From Leptospira mtsangambouensis (GTDB lineage Bacteria > Spirochaetota > Leptospiria > Leptospirales > Leptospiraceae), in NCBI RefSeq assembly GCF_004770475.1, contig NZ_RQHK01000009.1, positions 1 to 16,153 on the forward strand: a DNA stretch of 16,153 nucleotides, written 5' to 3'. The notes beneath the pieces were generated by a model. That model had not been told where the DNA came from and did no database searches. It was given only the letters and a program-made list of their open reading frames with translations. Positions 1 to 6,744 of this stretch are shown here, one piece after another (the stretch's first letter is position 1; every line of letters begins with the position of its first letter). Both the position numbers and the translations under genes were made by a program.

Positions 1-1521
1 ATTAGCATCGTTTATACGATCGATACAAAAATCCCAGCTCTTACCCTTGTCAGTCAATCGGCAACAGCCATTAGTGCAAGCGCTGGTGCCATTAGCAGTT
101 CCACAGCCACTTGGAGGTCGGACAGATCAGGATCTTTTACAGTCCGCGAAGGAAGCTCTTGTGATTCAGGAACCATTGCCACTACCGGATCAGTTACGGC
201 AAACGTAGACCAAGGATTTGTTCGTTCTCATACTCATTTTACTGGGGAAGGTACAAAGACCTATCGCATTTGTGTCACTGCTTCCAATGGACTGACAGGA
301 TTTGTTTCTGTTAGTTTACAAAGAGATGATACTGCACCTGTTGTGACGGCAGACCCAGGGGCAGGAAGTTATGGGGTAGCCACTTCGGTTTCTCTATCTT
401 GTACGGACACAGGTGGTTCTGGTTGTGATCAGATTGCCTATGCTGTACAAGCTGGGTCTAGTCCTACAAATCCAGCCATCCAAGGAACAACGGGCACTGT
501 TTCTAGTGGAACTTTATACACTAGTGCCATAGCCATGACCGATGGTGCCGTCACCTATACTAAGTTTGTGGCCCGTGACAAAGCAGGGAATGTTTCTAGT
601 GTGAGTTCACAAAACTATACTGTGGACACACAAGTGGCCACCATCACTGTAAATTCCCATACAGCAGCCATCAATGGATCTTCCAATGTATCGTTCAGTT
701 GGCAAAGTTCCAAAGCTGGAGCCTATCAGATCCGTTTGGGTGGAAGTAGTTGTTCTACTGGATCGGCTCTGACCAATACAGGAAGTAATGCCAATGTATC
801 TGGAAATGCAGCTGCTACTACAGACATCACTTCTACGATCGCCAACTCTCATTTTGTGGAAGGAGACAATACCATTCGCATTTGTGTGGCAAACCTAATT
901 GGAAGTTATGGATTTACTACTCGTAACACAAGTAAAGACACAACGGCTCCCATCGTTACAATGGCCTCTCCTTCTGGATCAGGACCATTTGCATCGGGAA
1001 CCCAACTCCAACTTAGTTGTTCTGATACTGGTGGATCTGGATGCGATAAAACCATTTATACTTTGAACGGCACAGAACCTACGTTTGATGGAAGTGGTGC
1101 TGTTACCAATGGAATTGTGTATTCTTCTCCAGTGGCTCTTTCCAATGGTAGTAACCAAGTCAAATACTTGGCTCGTGACTTGGCAGGAAACTTAAGCACA
1201 GCTGGGAATCAAAGTTTCCATGTGGGTCCACCGAATGCACCGGCTTTTGTAGAAGCACAAGCAGGCGGAACCACTGCCGTTGTGCAGTGGTGGCCTGTGA
1301 CAGGAGCCACATCGTACACTGTGTACTACAGCACAAGTCCTGGTGTGACAACAGCATCGACAAGTTTTGGTCCCGTGACGGATCCTTATGCTACGATTAC
1401 AGGACTTAACAACGGTAATTTGTATTACTTCCGGGTAGTGGCGAGTAATGGAGGAGGGAGTAGCGGAGTTTCCTTACTTGAGGCAAGTGCACTAACAACG
1501 TCTACACAGCCTGGAACTAGT
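1..1521 (+). repeat. Left arm of a ~1.5 kb inverted repeat (within the surface protein gene)
   Basis: The stretch matches the reverse complement of 14633-16153 base for base in register (x pairs with 16154-x) with no net insertion or deletion. The first 32 bases are identical in both arms. Hand counting gives 37 mismatches in bases 1-345 and 34 in 346-702, so about 90% identity. Perfect blocks include 439-494 (56 nt) and 610-657 (48 nt). Identity drops clearly after about 1405, although the reading frames stay aligned to 1540. The arm probably continues beyond base 1. Confidence 0.95.
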
Positions 1522-2598
1522 GCGACAGGGTCACCAGTTGACGTATCAGCGGGACAAGGGACTGGTTCTGGTTATTTTCCAAGTGCGATTATTGATAGAA
1601 GAAATAACAAAATTTTAATTGCGACTAGCAATCAAGTCAATAGTAGTAGACTTGGATTATTTCGTTGCAATTTGGATGGAACAAATTGTTCATATCATGA
1701 TATTTCTTCAAACCAAGGAGCAAATTCAGGATTAAGTCCTGCAATTACAATTGATGAAAAAAACCAAAAAATACTAGTTGTTACTCGAAATGGAGCCAAT
1801 AGTAATAAACTAGCTCTTTTTAGATGTAATATCGATGTTAGTGGATGTAGTTATTTAGATTTGTCTACCGGCCAATCTAATGAATCAGGTTGGTATCCCT
1901 CCGCTGCTATCGATTCTATAAATGATAAGGTTTTAATTGTCACAGAAAATAGAGGAAATGATACCAAACCAAGTTTATTTCGATGTGATTTAGATGGAAC
2001 GAATTGTTCCCATACGGATATATCGGCAGGGCAAGGAAATGCAACTGGTTATACTCCTCAATTGACTATAGATTATTTCAATAAAAAACTAATGGCAGTC
2101 ATGCGATCAGTTAATAAAGTAAGTTTGCGGTATTGTAATTTGGATGGTTCAAGTTGCGCCTTTCGCGATATACCAATAAGTGGTCTTGAAAATCCGCATG
2201 CGTCAATTGATTATGCAAATAATAAGTTTTTGATTGTTGCGAATCAAACTTCCAATACAAAGCCATTACTTATAAAATGTGATAGAGATGGAAATAATTG
2301 TGGCTCCGTAAATTTCGCCACATCACAACCTGATAAAACAGGCAATTATCCAAATTTATTAATTGATAAAGTCAATGGAAAACTATTTGTCACTGCAATC
2401 CGTAAAGGTACTTTAGCATATTTCCCAAATGTATGGCGATGTAATTTAGATGGAAGTAGTTGTACATATTTAGATTTTAATTTAAATTTTGGTGGTGATG
2501 CTCACCCACGAACACTTCTTGACACGAATTCTGGAAAAATACTCATCATTACAAATAGTAGTATCGCCAGTCATAAACCAAATCTTTTCATCTGGTAA
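1..2598 (+). CDS. Large repeat surface protein, 3' part: Ig-like/FN3 modules plus 7-unit propeller-like C-terminus
   Basis: The frame is open from base 1, so the gene begins upstream; 865 residues are visible, ending at TAA 2596-2598. Domains, numbered from base 1: Ig-like module A (about 8-109), module B (110-208; starts DTAPVV, contains SCTDTGGSGCD and ARDKAGN), a second A (209-312; SSWQ-like core, GGSSC, NTIRICV), a second B (313-408), an FN3 domain (about 409-505) and seven degenerate repeats of about 45-54 residues (514-865). Most of those repeats carry FRCNLDGTNC-like and IDxxNxKxLxxT motifs. The B modules resemble the Ig-like/chitobiase C-terminal folds of bacterial surface proteins. 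An exported, surface-exposed adhesin-like role is inferred; no catalytic motif is seen. The N-terminus and signal peptide lie outside the window. The gene is paralogous to the one at 13856-16153, and its first 1.5 kb is one arm of a long inverted repeat. Confidence 0.85.
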   Translation: MSIVYTIDTKIPALTLVSQSATAISASAGAISSSTATWRSDRSGSFTVREGSSCDSGTIATTGSVTANVDQGFVRSHTHFTGEGTKTYRICVTASNGLTGFVSVSLQRDDTAPVVTADPGAGSYGVATSVSLSCTDTGGSGCDQIAYAVQAGSSPTNPAIQGTTGTVSSGTLYTSAIAMTDGAVTYTKFVARDKAGNVSSVSSQNYTVDTQVATITVNSHTAAINGSSNVSFSWQSSKAGAYQIRLGGSSCSTGSALTNTGSNANVSGNAAATTDITSTIANSHFVEGDNTIRICVANLIGSYGFTTRNTSKDTTAPIVTMASPSGSGPFASGTQLQLSCSDTGGSGCDKTIYTLNGTEPTFDGSGAVTNGIVYSSPVALSNGSNQVKYLARDLAGNLSTAGNQSFHVGPPNAPAFVEAQAGGTTAVVQWWPVTGATSYTVYYSTSPGVTTASTSFGPVTDPYATITGLNNGNLYYFRVVASNGGGSSGVSLLEASALTTSTQPGTSATGSPVDVSAGQGTGSGYFPSAIIDRRNNKILIATSNQVNSSRLGLFRCNLDGTNCSYHDISSNQGANSGLSPAITIDEKNQKILVVTRNGANSNKLALFRCNIDVSGCSYLDLSTGQSNESGWYPSAAIDSINDKVLIVTENRGNDTKPSLFRCDLDGTNCSHTDISAGQGNATGYTPQLTIDYFNKKLMAVMRSVNKVSLRYCNLDGSSCAFRDIPISGLENPHASIDYANNKFLIVANQTSNTKPLLIKCDRDGNNCGSVNFATSQPDKTGNYPNLLIDKVNGKLFVTAIRKGTLAYFPNVWRCNLDGSSCTYLDFNLNFGGDAHPRTLLDTNSGKILIITNSSIASHKPNLFIW
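1540..2595 (+). repeat. Seven degenerate ~45-54-residue tandem repeats (left propeller-like domain)
   Basis: Units begin at D-x-S-x-x-Q (DVSAGQ, DISSNQ, DLSTGQ, DISAGQ, then more degenerate). They continue through a Pro, an IDxxNxK(I/L)L strand and an LFRCNLDGTNC-type turn. The last unit is truncated and ends in NLFIW. The units are related to the five-unit array of the right gene but are much more diverged in DNA. This part lies outside the strongly conserved inverted repeat. Confidence 0.85.
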
Positions 2599-2606
2599 TG
2601 TCTCTT

Positions 2607-2687
2607 GCGCCAGGGATACGAAGGGCTTGGTCTCACCCAGGATGGGTGAGACGGGAGCGAAAGCGCACCCCGGAGTGAGCCCGGTCG
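2607..2687 (+). repeat. 81-bp GC-rich palindromic element, left copy
   Basis: The element starts 8 bases after the stop codon of the left surface gene. It matches the reverse complement of 13768-13848 at 76 of 81 positions. It contains a perfect hairpin, GTCTCACCCA at 2630-2639 and TGGGTGAGAC at 2643-2652, with a 3-base loop. It is far richer in GC than its surroundings. No T-run follows the hairpin, so a simple intrinsic terminator is not obvious. It may be a dispersed REP-like element, a terminator or a recombination boundary. Confidence 0.85.
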
Positions 2688-2690
2688 TTG

Positions 2691-2719
2691 ATTGGTTTAT
2701 TGATGATCATCAAACCAAT
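2691..2719. terminator. Hairpin with inner 14-bp palindrome, possible terminator or operator
   Basis: ATTGGT (2691-2696) pairs with ACCAAT (2714-2719). Inside, after a 3-base bulge, is the perfect palindrome TTGATGATCATCAA (2700-2713). There is no T-tract on either side, so termination is only one option. It directly follows the 81-bp element and precedes the next gene. Confidence 0.35.
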
Positions 2720-2733
2720 GCGAGGCGTACAAA

Positions 2734-2748
2734 TTCATAATTTATGAA
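2734..2748. promoter_or_regulatory. 15-bp dyad, possible operator upstream of the 2777 gene
   Basis: TTCATAA (2734-2740), one central T, then TTATGAA (2742-2748) form a perfect dyad about 30 bases before the ATG at 2777. The position suits a repressor or activator site, but in AT-rich DNA such dyads also arise by chance. Confidence 0.25.
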
Positions 2749-2776
2749 ATAACTTGTATCTAAATTTAGGAAAACA

Positions 2777-3619
2777 ATGAAACAAACTATCAAATCTCTC
2801 ACATTTTTAATTTTCACTTTCTCCATCAGTCTCCAAGCAGAGCCCAATTCCATTCGTGGTCGGTATTACTTGGAAGGAACCTATGCTGATAGTTTTTTTT
2901 CACCCACTAAGCCTTACAAAGTCAGAGAAGGTTTGATGAGTAAAGAAAACAATTTCGAAAATAGAGGAAATGTTTTTGGACCTTATACAACGGCTTATGG
3001 AACCGATATAGAAAAGTTAGCAAGTTGGTATGCATTCGATAATGCACCAAAAGGAAAAATTGAAAGCCAATCACAATCTATTTTTTTTGAATACGTTTTT
3101 CAATCCGGGATTGGCCTCGGTCTTGGACTTACACAAACTAGTTTTCAAGCAAAGGACTTAAGCAAAACTAAAGTTGATACTATGTTTGAATTGGGTTATT
3201 TAAGTCGTCTGAATCCTGAGTTTCAAGGGTATCCAATCACTCAGATCATTCAGTATGAAATCATGACTCCTTACCAAACATTTTCTGATCATGATTTTTT
3301 GCACATGCGTTATGCGAGTTTCCAGTTGGCTTATCACTTTCTTGAAAAATCTATTTTTGATCCTTATATCCGAATTGGTGCTGGTATTGGAAAAGAACGA
3401 TTTTATAAAGCAAACATCCTTCAATCCAATTTGACAATTGGAACTAGAATATTTTTTTCCGAACGATTCTATTTGGTTTTAGAGGCCGTTGGAAATAATT
3501 ATGATGCGAGAAAAGATGTACAAAGTCCAAAACTTATGAATTTGAATCGAACGAAGAATGAACACATTTGGTCGTTACAAGAATATTCTGCAAAGATTGG
3601 AGTGGGTATGAGTTTTTAA
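2777..3619 (+). CDS. Exported beta-barrel-like outer membrane protein, unknown function
   Basis: The protein has 280 residues. The ATG has AGGA eight bases upstream. The N-terminus is a classical signal peptide (Lys, then a hydrophobic run) ending at about SLQA-EPN, residue 21. The mature part has alternating short amphipathic segments with many aromatic residues (IRIGAGIG, LTIGTRIFFSERFYLVLEAVG) and ends in VGMSF, a C-terminal Phe typical of outer membrane barrels. No named family is recognised. It is the first gene after the left surface protein, in the same direction and about 180 bases downstream, and is followed at 78 bases by another exported protein. It shows no clear similarity to the OMP-like protein at 12631. 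Confidence 0.8.
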   Translation: MKQTIKSLTFLIFTFSISLQAEPNSIRGRYYLEGTYADSFFSPTKPYKVREGLMSKENNFENRGNVFGPYTTAYGTDIEKLASWYAFDNAPKGKIESQSQSIFFEYVFQSGIGLGLGLTQTSFQAKDLSKTKVDTMFELGYLSRLNPEFQGYPITQIIQYEIMTPYQTFSDHDFLHMRYASFQLAYHFLEKSIFDPYIRIGAGIGKERFYKANILQSNLTIGTRIFFSERFYLVLEAVGNNYDARKDVQSPKLMNLNRTKNEHIWSLQEYSAKIGVGMSF

Positions 3620-3697
3620 TTTATATTATTCTAAAAACAAAGAGAAATGATTCAAATTTTTACCAAAATTACAGGATACAAAACAAATAGAATTTCA

Positions 3698-4600
3698 ATG
3701 AAACTCATAACCTTAATCAGTGTTTTCTTTTTTTCTGCCTCAGTTCTATTAGCTGAAGATTCCAATTCTTTATCCAAAACAATTGAATACGGATTGAAAG
3801 CGCAAAACATTACTTATTTCCCTTATGAAACTTCTACCTTTCGTCAATCACAATCAAATTTAAAAAATAACAAAGAGATTGCCTACTTGCCTTTCGTTAA
3901 GTATAGAAATAAAGGGAATAAATTTGGTTTTGATTTTGATATGATAGATGTAAATTTAAATAATCCATATTTTAAGGGAGTTCCTTGGGGAAACTATGCC
4001 ATACCAACAACAATCAGTTATGGAAATGCCCAAAGACAAGAGTTTCGATTTAATTTTTTCTATCTTCCTATGGAAAATGAGATTTTTTATTTTGGGCTTG
4101 GAATTTTGAAAATCGATCGTTTTTATAAAAATCAAAATTTTGAAGACTATTCAAATATTTATTCTGACAAAATTAATTCCTATGGAATTTCATTACCACT
4201 TCGAAGTAAAATTCAGTTATATGAAGGTTTTGAATTAAATTTAGGTTTTGATCCCTATCTAACTTATGGAAACAGGCATTATGTGAACCAAAGGTTTAGC
4301 CAAGTATACAATGGGGATGGTTTTAGGGGTTCTACTTTTTATCTTACAAAAACCAACCCAAATAACATAACTGAAATCTTGGGATTTCAAGCCGAAATTT
4401 CACTCTCATATAAGTTTTATGAAAATTTAAAGTTTTATATAGGTTTTAGTAGAAACCAGTCAAGGATTCGATCCATTAATTTTGATCAAACGAACTATTC
4501 ATACAGAAATGATTTTCTTTATGTAACTAATGGATATACGTTTGAGAAGTTGATAGATACACATAGTTCGATCTATTTCGGTATTTCAAATACACATTAA
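3698..4600 (+). CDS. Exported beta-barrel-like protein, unknown function
   Basis: The protein has 300 residues from the ATG at 3698. That start is preferred because it gives a compact signal peptide (MKLITLISVFFFSASVLLA, cut before EDSNS). The longer frame from 3647 would add 17 polar residues in front and has its purine run only 2 bases from the ATG. The mature part is rich in Tyr, Phe and Asn with strand-like repeats (YGISLPLRSKIQLYEGFELNLGFDPYLTYGNR; FQAEISLSYKFYENLKFYIGFSRN), as in outer membrane barrels. The family is not recognised. It lies 78 bases after the preceding OMP-like gene on the same strand, so the two may be co-transcribed. Confidence 0.75.
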   Translation: MKLITLISVFFFSASVLLAEDSNSLSKTIEYGLKAQNITYFPYETSTFRQSQSNLKNNKEIAYLPFVKYRNKGNKFGFDFDMIDVNLNNPYFKGVPWGNYAIPTTISYGNAQRQEFRFNFFYLPMENEIFYFGLGILKIDRFYKNQNFEDYSNIYSDKINSYGISLPLRSKIQLYEGFELNLGFDPYLTYGNRHYVNQRFSQVYNGDGFRGSTFYLTKTNPNNITEILGFQAEISLSYKFYENLKFYIGFSRNQSRIRSINFDQTNYSYRNDFLYVTNGYTFEKLIDTHSSIYFGISNTH

Positions 4601-4605
4601 TATCC

Positions 4606-4632
4606 TTTACAAAAGAATTACTTGAGTATAAT
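4606..4632 (+). promoter_or_regulatory. Candidate sigma-70 promoter of the AraC-family gene
   Basis: A perfect -10 box TATAAT lies at 4627-4632, and TTTACA at 4606-4611 could serve as -35 with a short 15-base spacer. Transcription would start about 9 bases before the ATG at 4648, and no Shine-Dalgarno sequence is visible there. That fits a very short leader. Confidence 0.45.
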
Positions 4633-4647
4633 TAGAATTGAATCCTC

Positions 4648-5412
4648 ATGTTCGCAACTATCAAAGAATACAAACCACAACCATCTCTCGATAGGTATGT
4701 GGAAAGTTATCTTCATATCCAAAGTCATGATGATTTTACAAAGTCAATTTTCCCTCATCATTCCTTTGTTTTGACGATTCTTCTAAAAGGAAATCATCAG
4801 TATCGAATGCATACAGATTTGAATGCTTTGCCTGCTATTTCTTTGTCTGGACTTCGAAAATCAGTTAAACATAATATACTGTCCAAAGGATCGGAAATTA
4901 TCATTGTAAAATTCCAACCATGGGGTGCTTTTTCTTTTTTCAATATGCCGATGAATGAATTGAATGAAATCGGAATTTCTGGTTACAACTTATTGCATCA
5001 AGCGGATCTAAATGTATTACATTCACGTTTGCTAGAAGAAAAAAATTCTAATTTGAAGATTCAAAGTTTAGAGATTTTTTTACTTAAAATGATTAAAAAA
5101 CAAACGGTGGATCAACGAATTTATGAAGCAATTTCAACTATGAAACGTTCGCAAGGTAGAATCAAAATCAATACAATTGCTGATTCAATTAATTTGACTA
5201 TAGATACATTTGAAAAAAAATTTCGTGAAGTAACGGGAGGAACACCAAAACAAATTTCTTCCATCATACGTATGAATTCTGCAATCAGAGAAATTCCAAA
5301 ATATGAATCATTCACTAGGCTTGCACATGATTTTGGTTATTTTGACCAGTCCCATTTTATCAAAGAATTCAAATCATTCACCGGAAAAACACCTTCTCAA
5401 TTTTTAAGATAA
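4648..5412 (+). CDS. AraC-family transcriptional regulator
   Basis: The protein has 254 residues. The C-terminal AraC DNA-binding domain (about 165-254) has both helix-turn-helix units: KINTIADSINLTIDTFEKKF (173-192) followed by GGTPKQ, then FTRLAHDFGYFDQSHFIKEF (222-241) with the family signature GKTPSQF at the very end. The N-terminal ~150 residues look like the sensing domain of short AraC-type activators (PSLDRYVESY, a Pro-His-His region, ISLSGLRK). The ligand is unknown. It is probably a cytoplasmic activator of itself or of the DUF1761 gene 89 bases downstream. Confidence 0.9.
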   Translation: MFATIKEYKPQPSLDRYVESYLHIQSHDDFTKSIFPHHSFVLTILLKGNHQYRMHTDLNALPAISLSGLRKSVKHNILSKGSEIIIVKFQPWGAFSFFNMPMNELNEIGISGYNLLHQADLNVLHSRLLEEKNSNLKIQSLEIFLLKMIKKQTVDQRIYEAISTMKRSQGRIKINTIADSINLTIDTFEKKFREVTGGTPKQISSIIRMNSAIREIPKYESFTRLAHDFGYFDQSHFIKEFKSFTGKTPSQFLR

Positions 5413-5445
5413 AAAATTGAACCACCTTGATTTTTTACAATTTTT
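5412..5445 (+). terminator. Weak AT-rich hairpin after the AraC gene
   Basis: AAAAATTG (5412-5419) and CAATTTTT (5438-5445) are perfect inverted arms with an 18-base loop; the second arm ends in a T5 run. The stem is low in GC and the loop long, so this may not act as a terminator. Confidence 0.25.
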
Positions 5446-5501
5446 CCTCTGAATCCTCTGTTATAACAATTCAATACTGATAAAGATAAGGAAGTTTGTG
5501 T

Positions 5502-5918
5502 ATGTTACAAAATTTGAATCAATTGAATTGGGTCGCCATCGTTTTGGCTTTCCTTGGTTATTTTATTTTAGGTTATGTTTGGTTTACCATTTTATTTGCT
5601 AAATTGTATCGAATATCACTTGGGAAAGACAATGAATTACAGAAACCGTTGGCTATGTTATTTGTTTTGGGTCCGGCAATTTGTATGTTATTCATTACAA
5701 TCACAACAGCAGTTTTGTTTTCTGCATTACAAGTTCGCCAACCCATCGATGCATTCATTTGGGGAAGTTTGGTTGGAATTGGGTATTTGTCTGCAAATAC
5801 AGTCAATATCGCAATCAATCCCAATATTCCAAAACCAATTCTATATGGTGCCATATCAAGTGGTTACCACTTCGTCGGAGTCAACATAGTGTCTTTCCTA
5901 CTCATCCAAAGATTCTAA
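5502..5918 (+). CDS. DUF1761 family integral membrane protein
   Basis: The protein has 138 residues from the ATG at 5502, which has AAGGAAG (5488-5494) 7 bases upstream. A TTG two codons earlier in frame is less likely. It has four hydrophobic segments: NWVAIVLAFLGYFILGYVWF, a segment around LAMLFVLGPAICMLFITITT, one around FIWGSLVGIGYLSANTVNI, and a final one around GYHFVGVNIVSFLLI. The length, the W-F-x-x-L-F-x-K-x-Y pattern after the first helix and the four-helix layout match DUF1761, whose function is unknown. Pairing with the AraC gene just upstream suggests shared regulation. Confidence 0.8.
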   Translation: MLQNLNQLNWVAIVLAFLGYFILGYVWFTILFAKLYRISLGKDNELQKPLAMLFVLGPAICMLFITITTAVLFSALQVRQPIDAFIWGSLVGIGYLSANTVNIAINPNIPKPILYGAISSGYHFVGVNIVSFLLIQRF

Positions 5919-6063
5919 GATCCAAATACAGCGACAACCTTACTAGTGCGGAGTGGTTATCGAACAGGAAACCGATCGAGTTCAAGAAAAATTCTAGACT
6001 AATTTATGGAAATCATCAGTATCAAACCCAGTCACTAATACCACATAGGAAGATATTTTAAAG

Positions 6064-6744
6064 TTGAAACATACAATCACTAGAATTTTGGCTTTTACTG
6101 ATTCATTAGGAATGCCTAGGAAAGGAACATCTACCGAATCTACGTGGACAGAAAAAATACTCTCGCGTTGGAAAAACCAAAGTATTGTTTATTTTAAGAA
6201 CGGGCGCGGATATACTTCTAACAACTTAATAGAAGAACTAGATGAAATTCTTTTTCTAAAGCCTACTACAACAATTTTACAAGTAGGGATATGTGATTGT
6301 ACCAGACGAGGTGTTCCGCCAAAAATAGAAAAATGGATTCGAAGAATTCCCTATCTCCGTAGATTTGTTCTGAATTATATAAAACGTAACAATTATAAAT
6401 TCACTAAAATTTTTGATTACAGATATATTTCGCTGAAACAATTTGAAGATAATATTCAAAAATCAATCAATCGGATTACTGAGTCGAAATCATCATTAAT
6501 CATCATCGCAATTGCACCCCCAGGCGAACATATGATTAAAAATGTTTTTAACATTGAAGAAGACGTAAAAACCTTCAATACTACTTTGAGTGAATTAGCA
6601 AATCGCAATGACAATGTAATTTTTATTAATCCATATGAAGGAAAAGTAGCGAAGGAAGTTGTAGTAGATTACGACGGACATCATCTTTCTGAAAGCGGGC
6701 ATGACTTAGTATTTCAAAAAATCAACCAAACATTACTAAATTAA
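6064..6744 (+). CDS. SGNH/GDSL-family hydrolase, LPS-locus type
   Basis: The protein has 226 residues with a TTG start; AGGAAG (6048-6053) lies about 10 bases before it. Block I is FTDSLG, with Ser14 the likely nucleophile and Thr in place of the usual Gly of GDSL. GRG (47-49) gives the block II Gly. Block III reads VGICD (74-78) rather than GxND, as in the VGIVDC-type proteins found near O-antigen genes. Block V is DGHHLSESGH, with Asp204 and His207 as the Asp-x-x-His pair. No signal peptide is seen. Such enzymes usually remove or transfer acyl groups on sugars or lipids; the substrate is unknown. Its TAA overlaps the stop of the convergent oxidoreductase in the palindrome TTAA at 6741-6744. 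The Gfo/Idh/MocA neighbours suggest a link with surface sugar metabolism. Confidence 0.8.
   Translation: MKHTITRILAFTDSLGMPRKGTSTESTWTEKILSRWKNQSIVYFKNGRGYTSNNLIEELDEILFLKPTTTILQVGICDCTRRGVPPKIEKWIRRIPYLRRFVLNYIKRNNYKFTKIFDYRYISLKQFEDNIQKSINRITESKSSLIIIAIAPPGEHMIKNVFNIEEDVKTFNTTLSELANRNDNVIFINPYEGKVAKEVVVDYDGHHLSESGHDLVFQKINQTLLN

Noticed and set aside
1..32. 32-base perfect inverted match between the two window ends, like transposon terminal repeats
   Set aside because: Both ends lie inside open reading frames, and the homology continues for 1.5 kb in register. It is part of the paralogous genes, and no transposase is present.
2630..2652. Hairpin of the 81-bp element as a plain intrinsic terminator
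   Set aside because: No T-run follows in the left copy and only TTTT well after it in the right copy, so it is kept as a repeat element with possible terminator use.
4789..6023. 16-nt direct repeat GGAAATCATCAGTATC at 4789-4804 and 6008-6023
   Set aside because: It is short, AT-rich and lies in unrelated contexts (inside the AraC gene and in an intergenic gap). It is compatible with chance in 16 kb and shows no further homology around it.
5573..6061. Several overlapping open frames over and after the DUF1761 gene
   Set aside because: DUF1761 at 5502-5918 has a ribosome site and membrane helices. The other frames lack ribosome sites and family features, and 5919-6063 is best read as non-coding.
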